Below are positions 17,838 through 27,459 of a stretch of DNA of 64,000 bases, piece after piece. This DNA is from Nonomuraea sp. PA05. Its GTDB lineage: Bacteria; Actinomycetota; Actinomycetes; Streptosporangiales; Streptosporangiaceae. The translations under genes were made by a program, and so were the position numbers. Location: contig NZ_VSEY01000008.1 of assembly GCF_008086045.1 (NCBI RefSeq), forward strand, positions 1 through 64,000. Direction: 5' to 3'. Below the pieces are notes generated by a model. That model was not told the origin of the DNA and did no database searches. It worked only from the letters and a program-made list of their open reading frames with translations. Position 1 is the first letter of the stretch. Each line of letters opens with the position of its first letter.

Positions 17838-19685
17838 GTGTCCACAGAGCTGGAGAGCACGCGACGGGCGTTGCGTGACGCTATCGCGCAGGCCGAGCGC
17901 GCCGCCGAGCTGGCCAGGCTGCTGGACGCCGCCCAGGCCGAGCTGGCCGCGGCGCAGGAGAGCGCCGAGGAGGCCAAGGCGCTGGCCGAGCAGCTCGGCG
18001 ACGCCGAGGAGCGGCTGGCCGCCGAGCAGGCCACCGCCGACAAGCTGCGCGGGGAGCTGGCCGAGCAGCGCTTCCAGGCCGAGGTCGCGCAGTGGAAGCT
18101 CTCGTCGATGAAGGTCGCCCGCTGGAGCCGCCTCGGAGACGCCATCAAGAGCGGCAAGAGCAACCCGGTACGCCTCGCCAGGGGGCTCAAGGGCGCCGCC
18201 AAGCCCGTCAAGCGCCCCACCGCGCCCAAGCGCAAGCCCGTCGCCGGCGCCGCCAAGCCCAAGGACGAGCGCCCAGGAGCCGCCTTCCAGGCCACCACCA
18301 CGACCAGGACACTCGGCGGCGCCTCCTTCAAGCTCAAGCCGTACCGCGTGCCCACCGGCCCCAACACGCGCCCCCACCTCACGGCCGCCGTCATCGCCGA
18401 CCCGCACGCAGAGGCGCTGCTGCGCTACGAGTGGCGCCAGACCACCGGCTTCACGCCCCGCGACTTCGCCAGGGTGCTGCCCCTGGAGGTGCCGCACCTG
18501 CTGGTCGTCGAGTCCGTCACGCAGGGCCCGTGGGCCGAGGAGCTCACCGGCGAGCCGGGCGAGGGCCTCAAGGCGCTGCTGGCCTGGTGCGCCGAGCGCG
18601 GCATCCGCACCGTCTTCTGGCACACCAAGGGCGACGTGTCGGCGTACGCGGCGGCGGCCGACCTGTTCGAGCACCGCTTCACCGCCGACCTGACCGTGGC
18701 CTGGCCGCGGCTGCAGTTCGGCGTGCAGCCCCGGGTGCACAACCCGCTGCCGCTGGCCGGCGGCCGCATCGACCGGGTGCTCACGCTCGACCAGCTCCTG
18801 CCGGGCCACCTGACCTACCCCGACGTCCTGACCTCCTATCGCTGGCCCGCCGCCGCCGACTGCCCGCCCGGCACCCCGCAGTGGCGGCTGGCCGAGATCG
18901 CCGCCTGCGGCACGCCCATCGGCACCGAGGCCGACTCGCGGCGCGCGCACGTCGCGCTGCGCAGGGCGTACGCGATGGGCACGATGAGCGAGCGCGTCGA
19001 CGAGCTGCTCGACGCCATCGGCCTGCCCAGCGCCCGCCCCACCCTCAACACCTCCGTCCTGCTGCCCGTGCTCGACCCGTACCTGATGGAGCACGCCCTG
19101 GCCCAGGTCGCCAAGCAGTCCGGGATCGACCAGCTCATCATCATCGGCCCGCCCGAGGCCGAGCTGCGCGCCCGCGACGTGCTGCCCGACGTGGAGGTCA
19201 TCCACCGCCGGCCGCAGCCGTCCATGACCGAGGGCGCCATGCTGAACGCCGGCATCGACCTGTGCGAGGCCGACCTCGTGGCAGTCATGGACCCGCGCGA
19301 CGTCTACGGCCCCCACTACCTGTCGGACCTGCGGCGCGCCTTCCTGTTCAGCACCGCCGACATCGTCGGCAAGGCCGCCTTCTACGCCCACCTGCGCAAG
19401 CCCCAGGCCACGCTGCTCAAGCAGCCCGAGGCCGAATACTCCTACCTGCCCGAGGTCACCGGCGGCACCCTCCTGGCCCGCCGCAACACGCTGCGCGAGC
19501 TGGGCTTCGCCGACCTCACCGAAGGCTGGGACGAGGTCCTCATGCGGCAGTGCCGCACGGACGGGATCAAGGTCTTCTCGGCGGACCGGTTCGGCTACGT
19601 GCGGGTGCGCGACGAGGACCGCTGGCTGCTGGGGGCCGCGCAACTGGTCGAGTACGGGTCGGCGGAGCCGCACGCGCTCATCTGA
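17838..19685 (+). CDS. Coiled-coil glycosyltransferase (CgeB/GT2-like)
   Basis: The 615-residue protein starts at a GTG with GGAGG 4 nt upstream. Residues 1-90 form an Ala/Glu-rich coiled coil, and 90-145 is a Lys/Arg/Pro-rich basic linker. From about 175 there is a region like the CgeB/YkvP spore-coat glycosyltransferase N-domain (TAAVIADPH, then LTPRDF-like and HLLVVESV). From about 405 a GT2-like segment follows (SVLLPVLDPYLMEHALAQV, then AVMDPRDVYGPHYL as a DxD-type site and GGTLLARR). It probably adds sugars to a surface polymer or protein. Its 3' end overlaps the convergent membrane-protein gene by 8 bp. Function is inferred from fold only. Confidence 0.75.
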   Translation: MSTELESTRRALRDAIAQAERAAELARLLDAAQAELAAAQESAEEAKALAEQLGDAEERLAAEQATADKLRGELAEQRFQAEVAQWKLSSMKVARWSRLGDAIKSGKSNPVRLARGLKGAAKPVKRPTAPKRKPVAGAAKPKDERPGAAFQATTTTRTLGGASFKLKPYRVPTGPNTRPHLTAAVIADPHAEALLRYEWRQTTGFTPRDFARVLPLEVPHLLVVESVTQGPWAEELTGEPGEGLKALLAWCAERGIRTVFWHTKGDVSAYAAAADLFEHRFTADLTVAWPRLQFGVQPRVHNPLPLAGGRIDRVLTLDQLLPGHLTYPDVLTSYRWPAAADCPPGTPQWRLAEIAACGTPIGTEADSRRAHVALRRAYAMGTMSERVDELLDAIGLPSARPTLNTSVLLPVLDPYLMEHALAQVAKQSGIDQLIIIGPPEAELRARDVLPDVEVIHRRPQPSMTEGAMLNAGIDLCEADLVAVMDPRDVYGPHYLSDLRRAFLFSTADIVGKAAFYAHLRKPQATLLKQPEAEYSYLPEVTGGTLLARRNTLRELGFADLTEGWDEVLMRQCRTDGIKVFSADRFGYVRVRDEDRWLLGAAQLVEYGSAEPHALI

Positions 19686-20337
19686 GCCACAGGGCCAGGG
19701 CCACGGCCAGGAGGGTGTAGCCGCCCGCGGTCGCGATCCAGGTCGAGGCGGGGTGGTTCCGGGGGAACCCGCCTGCGAGGCCTGCCTCGGCGATCGTCAC
19801 CAGCACGAGCCAGGGGCTCCACGCCACCAGGAGGCAGCGGGCGACCTCCTGGCAGATGAGCGCCACGCTGTGGATCAGGCGCAGCGGGCTCAGCAACGAC
19901 CCAGGGCGTTCGCCCGGTTCCTCCACCTCGCCAGCCTGGTTCGCCGCGAGCGTCCGTAACGCCAGCCTGAGGGACGCCAGCATGACGCCGAGCCCAACGA
20001 GGAAGCTCCACACCCCCATCCATGCCGCCTCCGCCGCCCCCAGCCCGCCCCAGGCCACCAGCCCCCACCGCAGGACCTCGTTCAGTGTCGCCACGATCAC
20101 CCCGATCACCACGGGCGCGACCGGCCGGCGCAGCACCTTCATGACGGCCGCCCCGCACAGCCCGGCCACCACCGCCGCCCCTGCCACCAGCACGACCGCG
20201 AGCCCCAGGCTGCGCCACGTCGGCCCCGACACCCACCCGGCCAGCCCCACGCCGGCGAGCACGGTCAGGACCATGTCCCGCCGCGTCTCCCGCATCCGGC
20301 GCCTGGCCAGGACCGTCCCGCGATCAGGCAGCGTCAT
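19678..20337 (-). CDS. Integral membrane protein of unknown function
   Basis: This 219-residue protein has five to six hydrophobic segments (about 22-38, 42-65, 74-90, 105-125, 160-185, 200-218) separated by short charged loops, and no known motif. It is divergent from nrtL. Its first five codons and the base before the start form a perfect 17-bp inverted copy of the nrtL start. A housekeeping role is possible; no function can be assigned. Confidence 0.65.
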   Translation of the reverse strand: MTLPDRGTVLARRRMRETRRDMVLTVLAGVGLAGWVSGPTWRSLGLAVVLVAGAAVVAGLCGAAVMKVLRRPVAPVVIGVIVATLNEVLRWGLVAWGGLGAAEAAWMGVWSFLVGLGVMLASLRLALRTLAANQAGEVEEPGERPGSLLSPLRLIHSVALICQEVARCLLVAWSPWLVLVTIAEAGLAGGFPRNHPASTWIATAGGYTLLAVALALWLR

Positions 20338-20393
20338 GGCTCCTCCTCCGACACCCCGTCACTGCGTAGGGTCGTCGCCATGACGCTGCCTGA
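20324..20393. repeat. 17-bp perfect inverted repeat containing both divergent start codons
   Basis: TCAGGCAGCGTCATGGC (20324-20340) and GCCATGACGCTGCCTGA (20377-20393) are exact reverse complements, 36 bp apart. Each contains the ATG and the codons for Met-Thr-Leu-Pro-Asp of one divergent gene. The identity stops abruptly on both sides. Confidence 0.9.
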
Positions 20394-20997
20394 CAAGCTC
20401 GCCGAGGCACTGGGTGAGCCGCCCGTCCCGGAGGGCACGTGGGACGAGGAGGTCGTGTACGTCTCCGCCGCCGCCCTGCGCCGCCGCCTGCCCGCCGAGG
20501 ATCTGGCCGCCCGGGTGCGGGAGCTGGACGGGGTGGCCGCCGTGGAGATCCAGGGGAGGGGATTCCTGCGGATCGTCCTGACCGAGCCCTCTCTGGACGC
20601 CGAGCCCGCGGCCGTCCCCTGTCAGCCGGTCTGGCCGGACTTCCCGCGCACCTGGGACAACCCCGGGTTCGTGGTGCGGTACGGGCACGCGCGGGCCTGC
20701 GCCGTCCTCAGATGGGCCGGGCAGCTTGGCGTGGGGGACGGGTTCGCGGCGGCGGAGCTGTCCGACCGGTACCACCGGCGGGTGCTGCGGGTGCTGGCCG
20801 AGTTGCCGGGGAGGGTGGTCAGCCGGGAGCCGGGGTGGGAGGGTTATCTCCTGCGGCTCGCGCTGGCGTACCACGACGCGCACGAGCGGGCGCCCGCCGT
20901 TCCGGTCGGTGACGAGGAGCCGGGGCCGGTGCACGCCGCCCGCGTGCGGGTGGCGGACGTGGTGCGGAAGGTCCTCCCCGGCCCCGACCGTTTGTGA
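20380..20997 (+). CDS. nrtL: ArgS-related anticodon-binding protein NrtL
   Basis: The 205-residue protein resembles only the C-terminal DALR anticodon-binding domain of arginyl-tRNA synthetase. The region NPGFVVRYGHARACAVLRWA (about 94-113) is the synthetase-like helix entry, and there is no HIGH or KMSKS catalytic domain. Stand-alone copies of this type sit just upstream of lysA in many actinomycetes, as here. It may bind tRNA-Arg or have lost that function. The ATG at 20380 lies inside the 17-bp inverted repeat. Confidence 0.75.
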   Translation: MTLPDKLAEALGEPPVPEGTWDEEVVYVSAAALRRRLPAEDLAARVRELDGVAAVEIQGRGFLRIVLTEPSLDAEPAAVPCQPVWPDFPRTWDNPGFVVRYGHARACAVLRWAGQLGVGDGFAAAELSDRYHRRVLRVLAELPGRVVSREPGWEGYLLRLALAYHDAHERAPAVPVGDEEPGPVHAARVRVADVVRKVLPGPDRL

Positions 20998-21008
20998 CGT
21001 GTCACAAA
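20991..21008. promoter_or_regulatory. 18-bp palindrome between nrtL and lysA
   Basis: TTTGTGAC and GTCACAAA (20991-20998 / 21001-21008) form a near-perfect dyad with a 2-bp centre. It overlaps the nrtL stop codon and lies about 115 bp upstream of lysA. It resembles a CRP/FNR-type half-site pair but with two fewer central bases. It could be a lysA operator. Confidence 0.5.
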
Positions 21009-21121
21009 ATATCCGGCTAAACGGCGAAAAATCGTAAAAATATCCCTTCTGGGGCGTGATCGCGTCTCGATACGTGGTCACAGGGTCATGGCGTACTTGC
21101 GCTTCCGATAGCCTCGATCGG

Positions 21122-22504
21122 GTGAGTCGATTCGCCCATCCCGCCGGGGACCGGCACGCCGAGATGCTGCCCCAGGAGCGCCCGCCGCTGGCGCCCGCCG
21201 ACCTCAACCGGATCAACCCCGCGATCTGGCCCCGAACGTCGACCCGGACCGAAGGCGCGCTCACGGTGGGCGGCGTGGACGTCCGCGATCTGGCCCGCGA
21301 TCACGGCACGCCCCTCTACGTCATCGACGAGGACGACGTGCGCTCGCGCATGCGCGACTACGCCACGGCGTTCGCCGGCTCCGAGGTGCACTACGCCGGC
21401 AAGGCGTTCCTGTGCAAGGAGATCGTGCGCTGGCTGCAGGCCGAGGGCCTCGGGCTCGACGTCGCCAGCGCCGGCGAGCTGGCGGTCGCGCTGAGCGTCG
21501 GCTTCCCCGCCGAACGCATCACCATGCACGGCAACAACAAGTCCGTCGCCGAGCTGACCAGGGCCCTGGAGGCCGGGGTCGGGCACATCGTGGTCGACTC
21601 CTACGACGAGATCGCCAGGCTCGGCTTCCTCGCCGAGCAGCACGGCAAGCGGCCCAAGGTGATGATCAGGGTCACCACGGGCGTCGAGGCGCACACGCAC
21701 GAGTTCATCGCGACGGCGCACGACGACCAGAAGTTCGGCCTGTCGCTGAACACCGGGGCGGCGGCCGAGGCCGTCCGCCGGATCCTGGCCCTGCCCCAGC
21801 TGGAGCTGGTCGGGCTGCACTCCCACATCGGCTCCCAGATCGTCGACACGGCCGGGTTCGAGGTGGCCGCGCGCCGCCTGACCGCGCTGCTCGTTCAGAT
21901 CAAGGACGAGCACGGCGTGGTCCTGCCCGAGCTCGACCTCGGCGGCGGCTACGGCATCGCCTACGTCGAGGGCGACGAGGCCCCCGACATCAAGGAGCTG
22001 GCCGACGGCCTGCGCGAGATCGTCTCCAAGGTGTGCGTGGACGCGGGCCTGCCCGTGCCCCGCCTGACCGTCGAGCCGGGCCGCACCGTCGTCGGCCCCG
22101 GCGGCGTCACCCTCTACGAGGTCGGCACGATCAAGGACGTCGAGGGGCTGCGCACGTACGTAAGCGTCAACGGCGGCATGAGCGACAACGTGCGCACCGC
22201 CCTGTACGGCGCCGAGTACACCGCCGTGCTGGCCAGCCGGGCCAGCGAGGCCGAGCCGATGCTCAGCCGCCTGGTCGGCAAGCACTGCGAGAGCGGCGAC
22301 ATCATCGTCCGCGACCTGCACCTGCCCGCCGACCTCGCCCCCGGCGACCTGATCGCCGTGGCCGCGACCGGCGCCTACTGCCGCTCGCTGGCCAGCAACT
22401 ACAACTACCTGCCCAGGCCCGCCGTGGTCGCCGTCTCAGGCGGCGTCTCCCGGGTGATCGTGCAGGGCGAGACCGAGGACGACCTGTTGAGGGGGCAGCT
22501 GTGA
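21122..22504 (+). CDS. lysA: Diaminopimelate decarboxylase
   Basis: LysA converts meso-diaminopimelate to lysine and CO2, using PLP, as the last step of lysine synthesis. From the GTG at 21122 it has 460 residues. PLP Lys is K94 in [30 protein letters not shown] and the C-terminal [17 protein letters not shown] are all present. The longer frame from 21056 would begin with a non-conserved stretch, so the GTG is preferred although no ribosome site is visible. Its stop overlaps the hom start as GTGA, so lysine and threonine genes are translationally coupled. Confidence 0.93.
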   Translation: MSRFAHPAGDRHAEMLPQERPPLAPADLNRINPAIWPRTSTRTEGALTVGGVDVRDLARDHGTPLYVIDEDDVRSRMRDYATAFAGSEVHYAGKAFLCKEIVRWLQAEGLGLDVASAGELAVALSVGFPAERITMHGNNKSVAELTRALEAGVGHIVVDSYDEIARLGFLAEQHGKRPKVMIRVTTGVEAHTHEFIATAHDDQKFGLSLNTGAAAEAVRRILALPQLELVGLHSHIGSQIVDTAGFEVAARRLTALLVQIKDEHGVVLPELDLGGGYGIAYVEGDEAPDIKELADGLREIVSKVCVDAGLPVPRLTVEPGRTVVGPGGVTLYEVGTIKDVEGLRTYVSVNGGMSDNVRTALYGAEYTAVLASRASEAEPMLSRLVGKHCESGDIIVRDLHLPADLAPGDLIAVAATGAYCRSLASNYNYLPRPAVVAVSGGVSRVIVQGETEDDLLRGQL

Positions 22505-23790
22505 AACCGCTGAAAGTGGCTCTTCTGGGCTGCGGAGTCGTCGGCTCGCAGGTCATCAGGCTCATGCACGAGCAGGCCGACGACCTGGCCGCCCGCGTCG
22601 GCGCGCCGCTGGAGCTGGCCGGCGTGGCCGTGCGCCGCCTGGGCCGCAAGCGCGACATCGACGTCGATCCCGAGCTGCTGACCACCGACGCCGAGTCCCT
22701 CGTCACCCGCGACGACGTCGACATCGTGATCGAGGTCATCGGCGGCATCGAGCCGGCCCGCTCGCTGATCGTCGCCGCCCTGTCCAGGGGCAAGTCGGTC
22801 GTCACCGCCAACAAGGCGCTGCTCGCCGAAGACGGCTCCACCCTGCACGAGGCCGCCCGCACCGGCAACGGCGACCTGTACTTCGAGGCCAGTGTGGCCG
22901 GCGCCATCCCGCTGCTGCGCCCCCTGCGCGAGTCGCTGGCGGGCGACCGCGTCAAGCGGGTGCTCGGCATCGTCAACGGCACCACCAACTACATCCTCGA
23001 CAAGATGGACTCCACGGGCGCGTCCTTCACCGACGCGCTGGAGGAAGCACAGACGCTCGGCTACGCCGAGGCCGACCCGACGGCCGACGTCGAGGGCTTC
23101 GACGCCGCCGCCAAGGCCGCCATCCTGGCCGGGCTCGCCTTCCACAGCCGCGTACGCGCCGACGAGGTGCACCGCGAGGGCATCACCGAGATCACCGCCA
23201 CCGACGTGGCCTCCGCCAAGGCCATGGGGTACGTCATCAAGCTGCTGGCCATCTGCGCCCGCTCCGACGACGGCCGCTCGTTCGGCGTGCGGGTGCATCC
23301 GGCCATGATCCCCCGCTCCCACCCGCTGGCGGGGGTGCGCGAGGCGTACAACGCGGTCTTCGTGGAGGCGGAGTCGGCGGGCCAGCTCATGTTCTACGGC
23401 AAGGGCGCGGGCGGCGCCCCGACCGCCTCCGCCGTACTCGGCGACCTGGTGGCCGTCGGCCGCAACCGCCTGGCGGGCACCCACGGCCCCGAGGAGTCCA
23501 CCTACGCCGACCTGGCCGTCCATCCGATGGGCGAGACCGTCACCCGCTGCCACGTGTCCCTGGACGTCGCCGACAAGCCGGGCGTGCTGGCGCAGGTGGC
23601 GGAGCTGTTCGCCAAGCACGACGTGTCGATCCAGACCGTCCGGCAGGAGGGCCACGGCGACGACGCCCAGCTCGTCATCGTCACCCACCGGGCCACGGAC
23701 GCGGCGCTCTCCGCGACGATGGCGGGGTTGCGGGAGCTGGACATCGTGCGGGCGGTGGCGAGCGTGATGCGGGTGGAGGGCGACGAGTAG
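22501..23790 (+). CDS. hom: Homoserine dehydrogenase
   Basis: Hom reduces aspartate semialdehyde to homoserine with NAD(P)H, the branch point to threonine and methionine. The 429-residue protein starts at the GTG at 22501, overlapping the lysA stop. Rossmann motif GCGVVGS is at 10-16, the catalytic region VNGTTNYIL and [13 protein letters not shown] are present, and a C-terminal ACT domain (about 350-425, [16 protein letters not shown]) would allow threonine feedback control. In related genomes thrC and thrB follow directly; here a 10-kb glycosyltransferase block intervenes. Confidence 0.95.
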   Translation: MKPLKVALLGCGVVGSQVIRLMHEQADDLAARVGAPLELAGVAVRRLGRKRDIDVDPELLTTDAESLVTRDDVDIVIEVIGGIEPARSLIVAALSRGKSVVTANKALLAEDGSTLHEAARTGNGDLYFEASVAGAIPLLRPLRESLAGDRVKRVLGIVNGTTNYILDKMDSTGASFTDALEEAQTLGYAEADPTADVEGFDAAAKAAILAGLAFHSRVRADEVHREGITEITATDVASAKAMGYVIKLLAICARSDDGRSFGVRVHPAMIPRSHPLAGVREAYNAVFVEAESAGQLMFYGKGAGGAPTASAVLGDLVAVGRNRLAGTHGPEESTYADLAVHPMGETVTRCHVSLDVADKPGVLAQVAELFAKHDVSIQTVRQEGHGDDAQLVIVTHRATDAALSATMAGLRELDIVRAVASVMRVEGDE

Positions 23791-23815
23791 GGGCCGATCG
23801 ACGCGGGCACATCAG

Positions 23816-23856
23816 GCGGCGTGACGGGGAGGACCTCCACTCCACGTCACGGCCGC
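23816..23856. terminator. Bidirectional hairpin after hom
   Basis: GCGGCGTGACG (23816-23826) pairs with CGTCACGGCCGC (23845-23856) with one bulge. It lies between the convergent hom and glycosyltransferase stops. No T tract follows, as is usual in this GC range. Confidence 0.5.
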
Positions 23857-23863
23857 GTAGGGC

Positions 23864-25534
23864 TCAGTCGCCGGGAAAGGCCAGGTCGCGGACGCGGCGT
23901 ACGGCGCGCCTGAGCACCGTGCGATTGCGCTCCCCGGCCAGCCGCACCGCCTCGCGCCGCCACGTCTCGGCCTTCTCCCGCCACCGTGCCGCGTCCCGCC
24001 CGTTCTTGCCCGCCTCCCTGCGGGCCTGCGCGAGCTCGGCCCGCAGCGCGGCGACCCGCTTGCGGTAGCGGGCGACCTCCTTCTCGTGCTCGGCCGTGAG
24101 CACCGCGACCTCGGACGGCGGGCGCCGGCGCGGCGGGTAGACGGCGGGCCGCCGTTTGAACCCCCACGTCTCCCCGTCCACCCACTCCAGCCCGAACAGC
24201 GAGTCCACGAGGTCGTCCAGGTGTTCGCCCGGCGCGGCGACGAGGGCGGCGCGGGACAGGGCGGCCGTGCGGTCCAGCCGGGCGATGGTGACGCCTCGCC
24301 CGGTCTCCTCCAGGGCGACGCAGAGCGAGCCGGAGTCGTGTTCCTCCAGGTGCGCCACCAGGCGCTCCAGGGCGTCCTTGGCGACGACCCAACCGGGCGG
24401 CACCGACAGCCGGAACGGGGCCGTGCCCGCGCGGGGCGGAGTGAAGTGCACGCGGGGGTCGTGGTCGAAGGCGGCGTGGACGAGGCGCAGGTCGAGGTGC
24501 GGGTCCGTCAGCGGGGAGCGCCGATCGGGGGTCAGCAGGTCCCAGGCCCCGGCGACGGTGACCCTGACGTCGGGCAGCGAGCCGCCCAGCAGGGAGTCCA
24601 CGGTGGCCCGTACGTCCTCGTAGCAGCCCTCCGCGACCGTCGCGTCCACGTACGGCACCAGCCACTGCCGGCCCGCGTCCGTCCGCAGGTAGCGCCGGTA
24701 CGGCACCCGGTCGGCGACGTACGGATCGTTGTACCGCTTGAGCGCCCGGTGGTCGCGCATCGCCGTCGGCAGCCCGAGGTGCCAGGCCCTGGACTCGGGG
24801 TCGGGCACGTAGACGGCGCCCGCCTGCGTGAGCCGGTAGCCCAGCTCGGTGTCCTCGGCCAGCACCAGGGAGGTGTCCATGCCGCCCGCCGAGCGCAGCA
24901 GCGCCGCCGGGTACGACACCGTGGCCCCCACGTGGATCCTGGTGGCCAGGGAGCTGGGGGCGGTGCGCAGGCCGTCGTGGTCGGCGATGATCTGCTCGGC
25001 CCAGTCGTGGCGGTGCGGCGACAGGGGGAAGAGCCGCTCCTCCGAGCCCGCCGCCAGGGCGGCCACGACGTCCTCCGGGGCGGGGAGCGGGCCGGGGCCG
25101 GTGAAGTCGATCCAGCCGAGCGCCACCACGTACGGGGCCAGGTGGTGCCAGCGGAGCTGCGCCTCGACGTGCCGGCGGTGCGGCACCATGTCGGCGTCCA
25201 GGACGAAGACGACCTCGCCCGCCGCCGTGTCGATGCCCGCCTGCACCGCCCAGGCGCGCCCCCAGCCGCCCGGCGGGGCGGAGACGAGCTTGGTCCTGGC
25301 GGGGACGATCTCCGGCAGCACCAGCGGTGTGGCGCTGCCGTCGTCCACCACGACGACGTCCATCAGGTGCTCGGGGTAGCTCTGCGCCGACAGCGCCGCC
25401 AGCGTGAGGTCGAGCGTCTCCTGACGGTCGTGGGCGGGGATGACGACGGTGACCGTGAGCGTGGGCTCCCACTCGCCCAGCGCGGGCGGGGTGAGCACGC
25501 CGAAATCGTTGTGCGGGATGCGGGTGGTGGTCAC
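23864..25534 (-). CDS. GT2-type glycosyltransferase with C-terminal coiled coil (ND-motif family)
   Basis: The start is a GTG at 25534 that overlaps the upstream stop by 4 bp (GTGA), giving 556 residues. After a short lead comes the family motif HNDFGVL (8-14), then a GT-A domain with VVIPAHDRQETLD and DxD-type LDADM, followed by LAEDTELGYRL, the acceptor/catalytic region. A middle domain (about 270-440) is shared with the three neighbouring paralogues. The last 90 residues are an Arg/Glu/Ala-rich coiled coil and basic tail. It probably transfers sugars to a surface glycan at the membrane. It is the last gene of a four-gene minus operon. Donor and acceptor are unknown. Confidence 0.85.
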   Translation of the reverse strand: MTTTRIPHNDFGVLTPPALGEWEPTLTVTVVIPAHDRQETLDLTLAALSAQSYPEHLMDVVVVDDGSATPLVLPEIVPARTKLVSAPPGGWGRAWAVQAGIDTAAGEVVFVLDADMVPHRRHVEAQLRWHHLAPYVVALGWIDFTGPGPLPAPEDVVAALAAGSEERLFPLSPHRHDWAEQIIADHDGLRTAPSSLATRIHVGATVSYPAALLRSAGGMDTSLVLAEDTELGYRLTQAGAVYVPDPESRAWHLGLPTAMRDHRALKRYNDPYVADRVPYRRYLRTDAGRQWLVPYVDATVAEGCYEDVRATVDSLLGGSLPDVRVTVAGAWDLLTPDRRSPLTDPHLDLRLVHAAFDHDPRVHFTPPRAGTAPFRLSVPPGWVVAKDALERLVAHLEEHDSGSLCVALEETGRGVTIARLDRTAALSRAALVAAPGEHLDDLVDSLFGLEWVDGETWGFKRRPAVYPPRRRPPSEVAVLTAEHEKEVARYRKRVAALRAELAQARREAGKNGRDAARWREKAETWRREAVRLAGERNRTVLRRAVRRVRDLAFPGD

Positions 25535-27459
25535 GGGAGAGGGCTTTCTTCGAGCGCCATCAGCGCGTTGGGCCGGAAGCCGCGCCACTGCCGCCTGTTG
25601 CGCTGCAGGAACGTGCCGATCGGCTCCTGCCAGGTGTGGTTGGCGGCGGGGCCTCGGCGCAGGATGTACCCGAGGCCGTGCGTCCGGTAGATCTGCCCGC
25701 CCGCCGCCTGCAGCGCCTCCTGGAACTGCGTGTCCACCGAGCGGGGCAGCGGCCGGAACCCGCCCACCGCCTGGAACGCCGACCGCTCGACCAGGATCGT
25801 CCCACCGGCCACGAAGCTGGTGATCTGCTCGGTGACCTGCCGCCGGTGCACGGTCACGTCGATGGACGAGAGGTAGACGAACTCGGGCACCGTCCCGACC
25901 ACCTGCGCCCCCGAGTAGGAGTGCGCAAGCAGCAGGTCCGCCAGGAAGTCGGGCCCGTACCAGTCGTCGTCGTCCATCTTCAGCAGGAACGATCCGGCGG
26001 CTCTGGCGGCGGCCAGGTTCAGCACCTCGCCGAAGACGGCCCGCCGGTCGGCCTCGAACACGGTCAGCGGCCCGTCGAAGGCGGCGATCGCGGCGGCGAC
26101 GTCGGGATGCCCCTGGGGCACGCCGTGCAGCGCGAGGACGACCTCCAGCCCTGCGCCGCGCTGGCGGGCGATCTGGCCGAGCGCGAACGCCACCATGTCG
26201 GTGCGGCGGGTGGCCAGCAGCACCGAGGTGAGCGGGGGAGCGGGCGCGGGCGCGCCGAGCTGCTCCCAGCGGGCGGCCACGCCGTGGGTGCGCAGCGCGG
26301 CGCGGCGCAGCAGGATGCTGTGCTCCTCGCGCCGCAGCTCGTCCGACAGGTCAGGGGTACGGGTGAGCAGCGCGGCGAGCTCGTCGCCGAGGGCGCCCGC
26401 CCAGCGCGGCACCGTGTCGGCGACCAGCGGCACCCCGGCGGCGCTCAGCCCGGCCAGCACCCGCACGGCCGTCAGCGGGCCGCTGTGTGCGTGCCGCCAG
26501 TCGACCTCGACGCCTCTGATCTGGCGCAGCCTGGCCACGTCGGCGTCGGTGACGCCGCCCGACTCGGCGAACGACGTCACGACCTTCCCGTCCAGCAGCA
26601 CCGACCAGCGTCCGTCGCGTTCGGCCAGGGACGCCATGCCGCGCGACGGGGTGGTGACGAAGCCCTGCGGGTTCACCAGCCGCTCGTCCACCGGCGGGAT
26701 CATGGACGGCTCGGCGAGCACGTCGGGGTCGGTCAGCGGCGAGGCGGCCATGCCGGGCCGGCCCAGCCGTTCCCAGCTCACGGCTTCGAGGGCAGGGCGC
26801 TCGATCGGGGTCTCGGCCCCCGCCCATCCGGCCTCGGGGGCCGTGAGGGACGGGCCGGAGTCAGGATCCAGCACGTCCGCCGCCAGCGTGCGCAGCACGA
26901 CGTCGCCGCCCGGCGCGCCCACCCGCTCGGGCACGGGCCCGCCGACCTCGGCGGGCGTCGCGTTCGGGTCTCCCGGCCGCCAGTCGGCCGCGCCGACGCC
27001 CGCGATCGCCGCCGCCGGCGCCGCGATCACGTCGAGGCGGTGCCCGGCGAACGCGCGGGCCGTGGCCGCCACGGTACGGCCGGCGGGCGTGGCGGCGGAG
27101 AAGCGGGCGTCCACCACCCACACCCGGTTCTTCGGCTGGTGGACCCGCAGGTCCGTGAGCGCCCGCCACCGGTGCGCGGGCGTCGGCGTGGGCACGGGCG
27201 CGGGGTGCGAGGCGGGCGTGTCGAGCACGGCGACGACGACCCGCTCGGCCTGCGGCAGCAGCTTGTGCAGGGTGGCGATCCTGCGCAGGTCAGCGGGGGT
27301 CATGGCGAGCACCAGCACGTCGCGGCAGCGCTCGGGCTCCGCGTGCGGCTCCAGCAGGTCCCTGTCCAGGTCCACGGCGCCGTGCAGGTGGGTGCTGTCG
27401 TCGATCCCGGCGAAGAACACCCGCGCCCCGCGCAGCTCCGCCAGCAGCCGCTCGATCAT
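25531..27459 (-). CDS. GT2 glycosyltransferase with two N-terminal accessory regions
   Basis: The ATG at 27459 overlaps the upstream stop (ATGA), giving 642 residues. Residues 1-190 form a Rossmann-like or receiver-like alpha/beta region of no recognised family. Residues 250-390 form an accessory domain opening VNPQGFVTTPSRGM and ending LRREEHSILLRR. The last 250 residues are a GT2 domain with DDDDWYGPDFLADL as the metal/nucleotide site and VAGGTILVERSAF, THGLGYILRRG near the end. The accessory plus GT2 part is paralogous to the gene at 29627 on the other strand. A role in the same glycan pathway as its neighbours is inferred. Confidence 0.8.
   Translation of the reverse strand: MIERLLAELRGARVFFAGIDDSTHLHGAVDLDRDLLEPHAEPERCRDVLVLAMTPADLRRIATLHKLLPQAERVVVAVLDTPASHPAPVPTPTPAHRWRALTDLRVHQPKNRVWVVDARFSAATPAGRTVAATARAFAGHRLDVIAAPAAAIAGVGAADWRPGDPNATPAEVGGPVPERVGAPGGDVVLRTLAADVLDPDSGPSLTAPEAGWAGAETPIERPALEAVSWERLGRPGMAASPLTDPDVLAEPSMIPPVDERLVNPQGFVTTPSRGMASLAERDGRWSVLLDGKVVTSFAESGGVTDADVARLRQIRGVEVDWRHAHSGPLTAVRVLAGLSAAGVPLVADTVPRWAGALGDELAALLTRTPDLSDELRREEHSILLRRAALRTHGVAARWEQLGAPAPAPPLTSVLLATRRTDMVAFALGQIARQRGAGLEVVLALHGVPQGHPDVAAAIAAFDGPLTVFEADRRAVFGEVLNLAAARAAGSFLLKMDDDDWYGPDFLADLLLAHSYSGAQVVGTVPEFVYLSSIDVTVHRRQVTEQITSFVAGGTILVERSAFQAVGGFRPLPRSVDTQFQEALQAAGGQIYRTHGLGYILRRGPAANHTWQEPIGTFLQRNRRQWRGFRPNALMALEESPLP

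Noticed and set aside
17627..18394. 255-codon minus frame at the divergent glycosyltransferase start
   Set aside because: Ser/Ala-rich shadow overlapping the starts of two genes that have ribosome sites and motifs.
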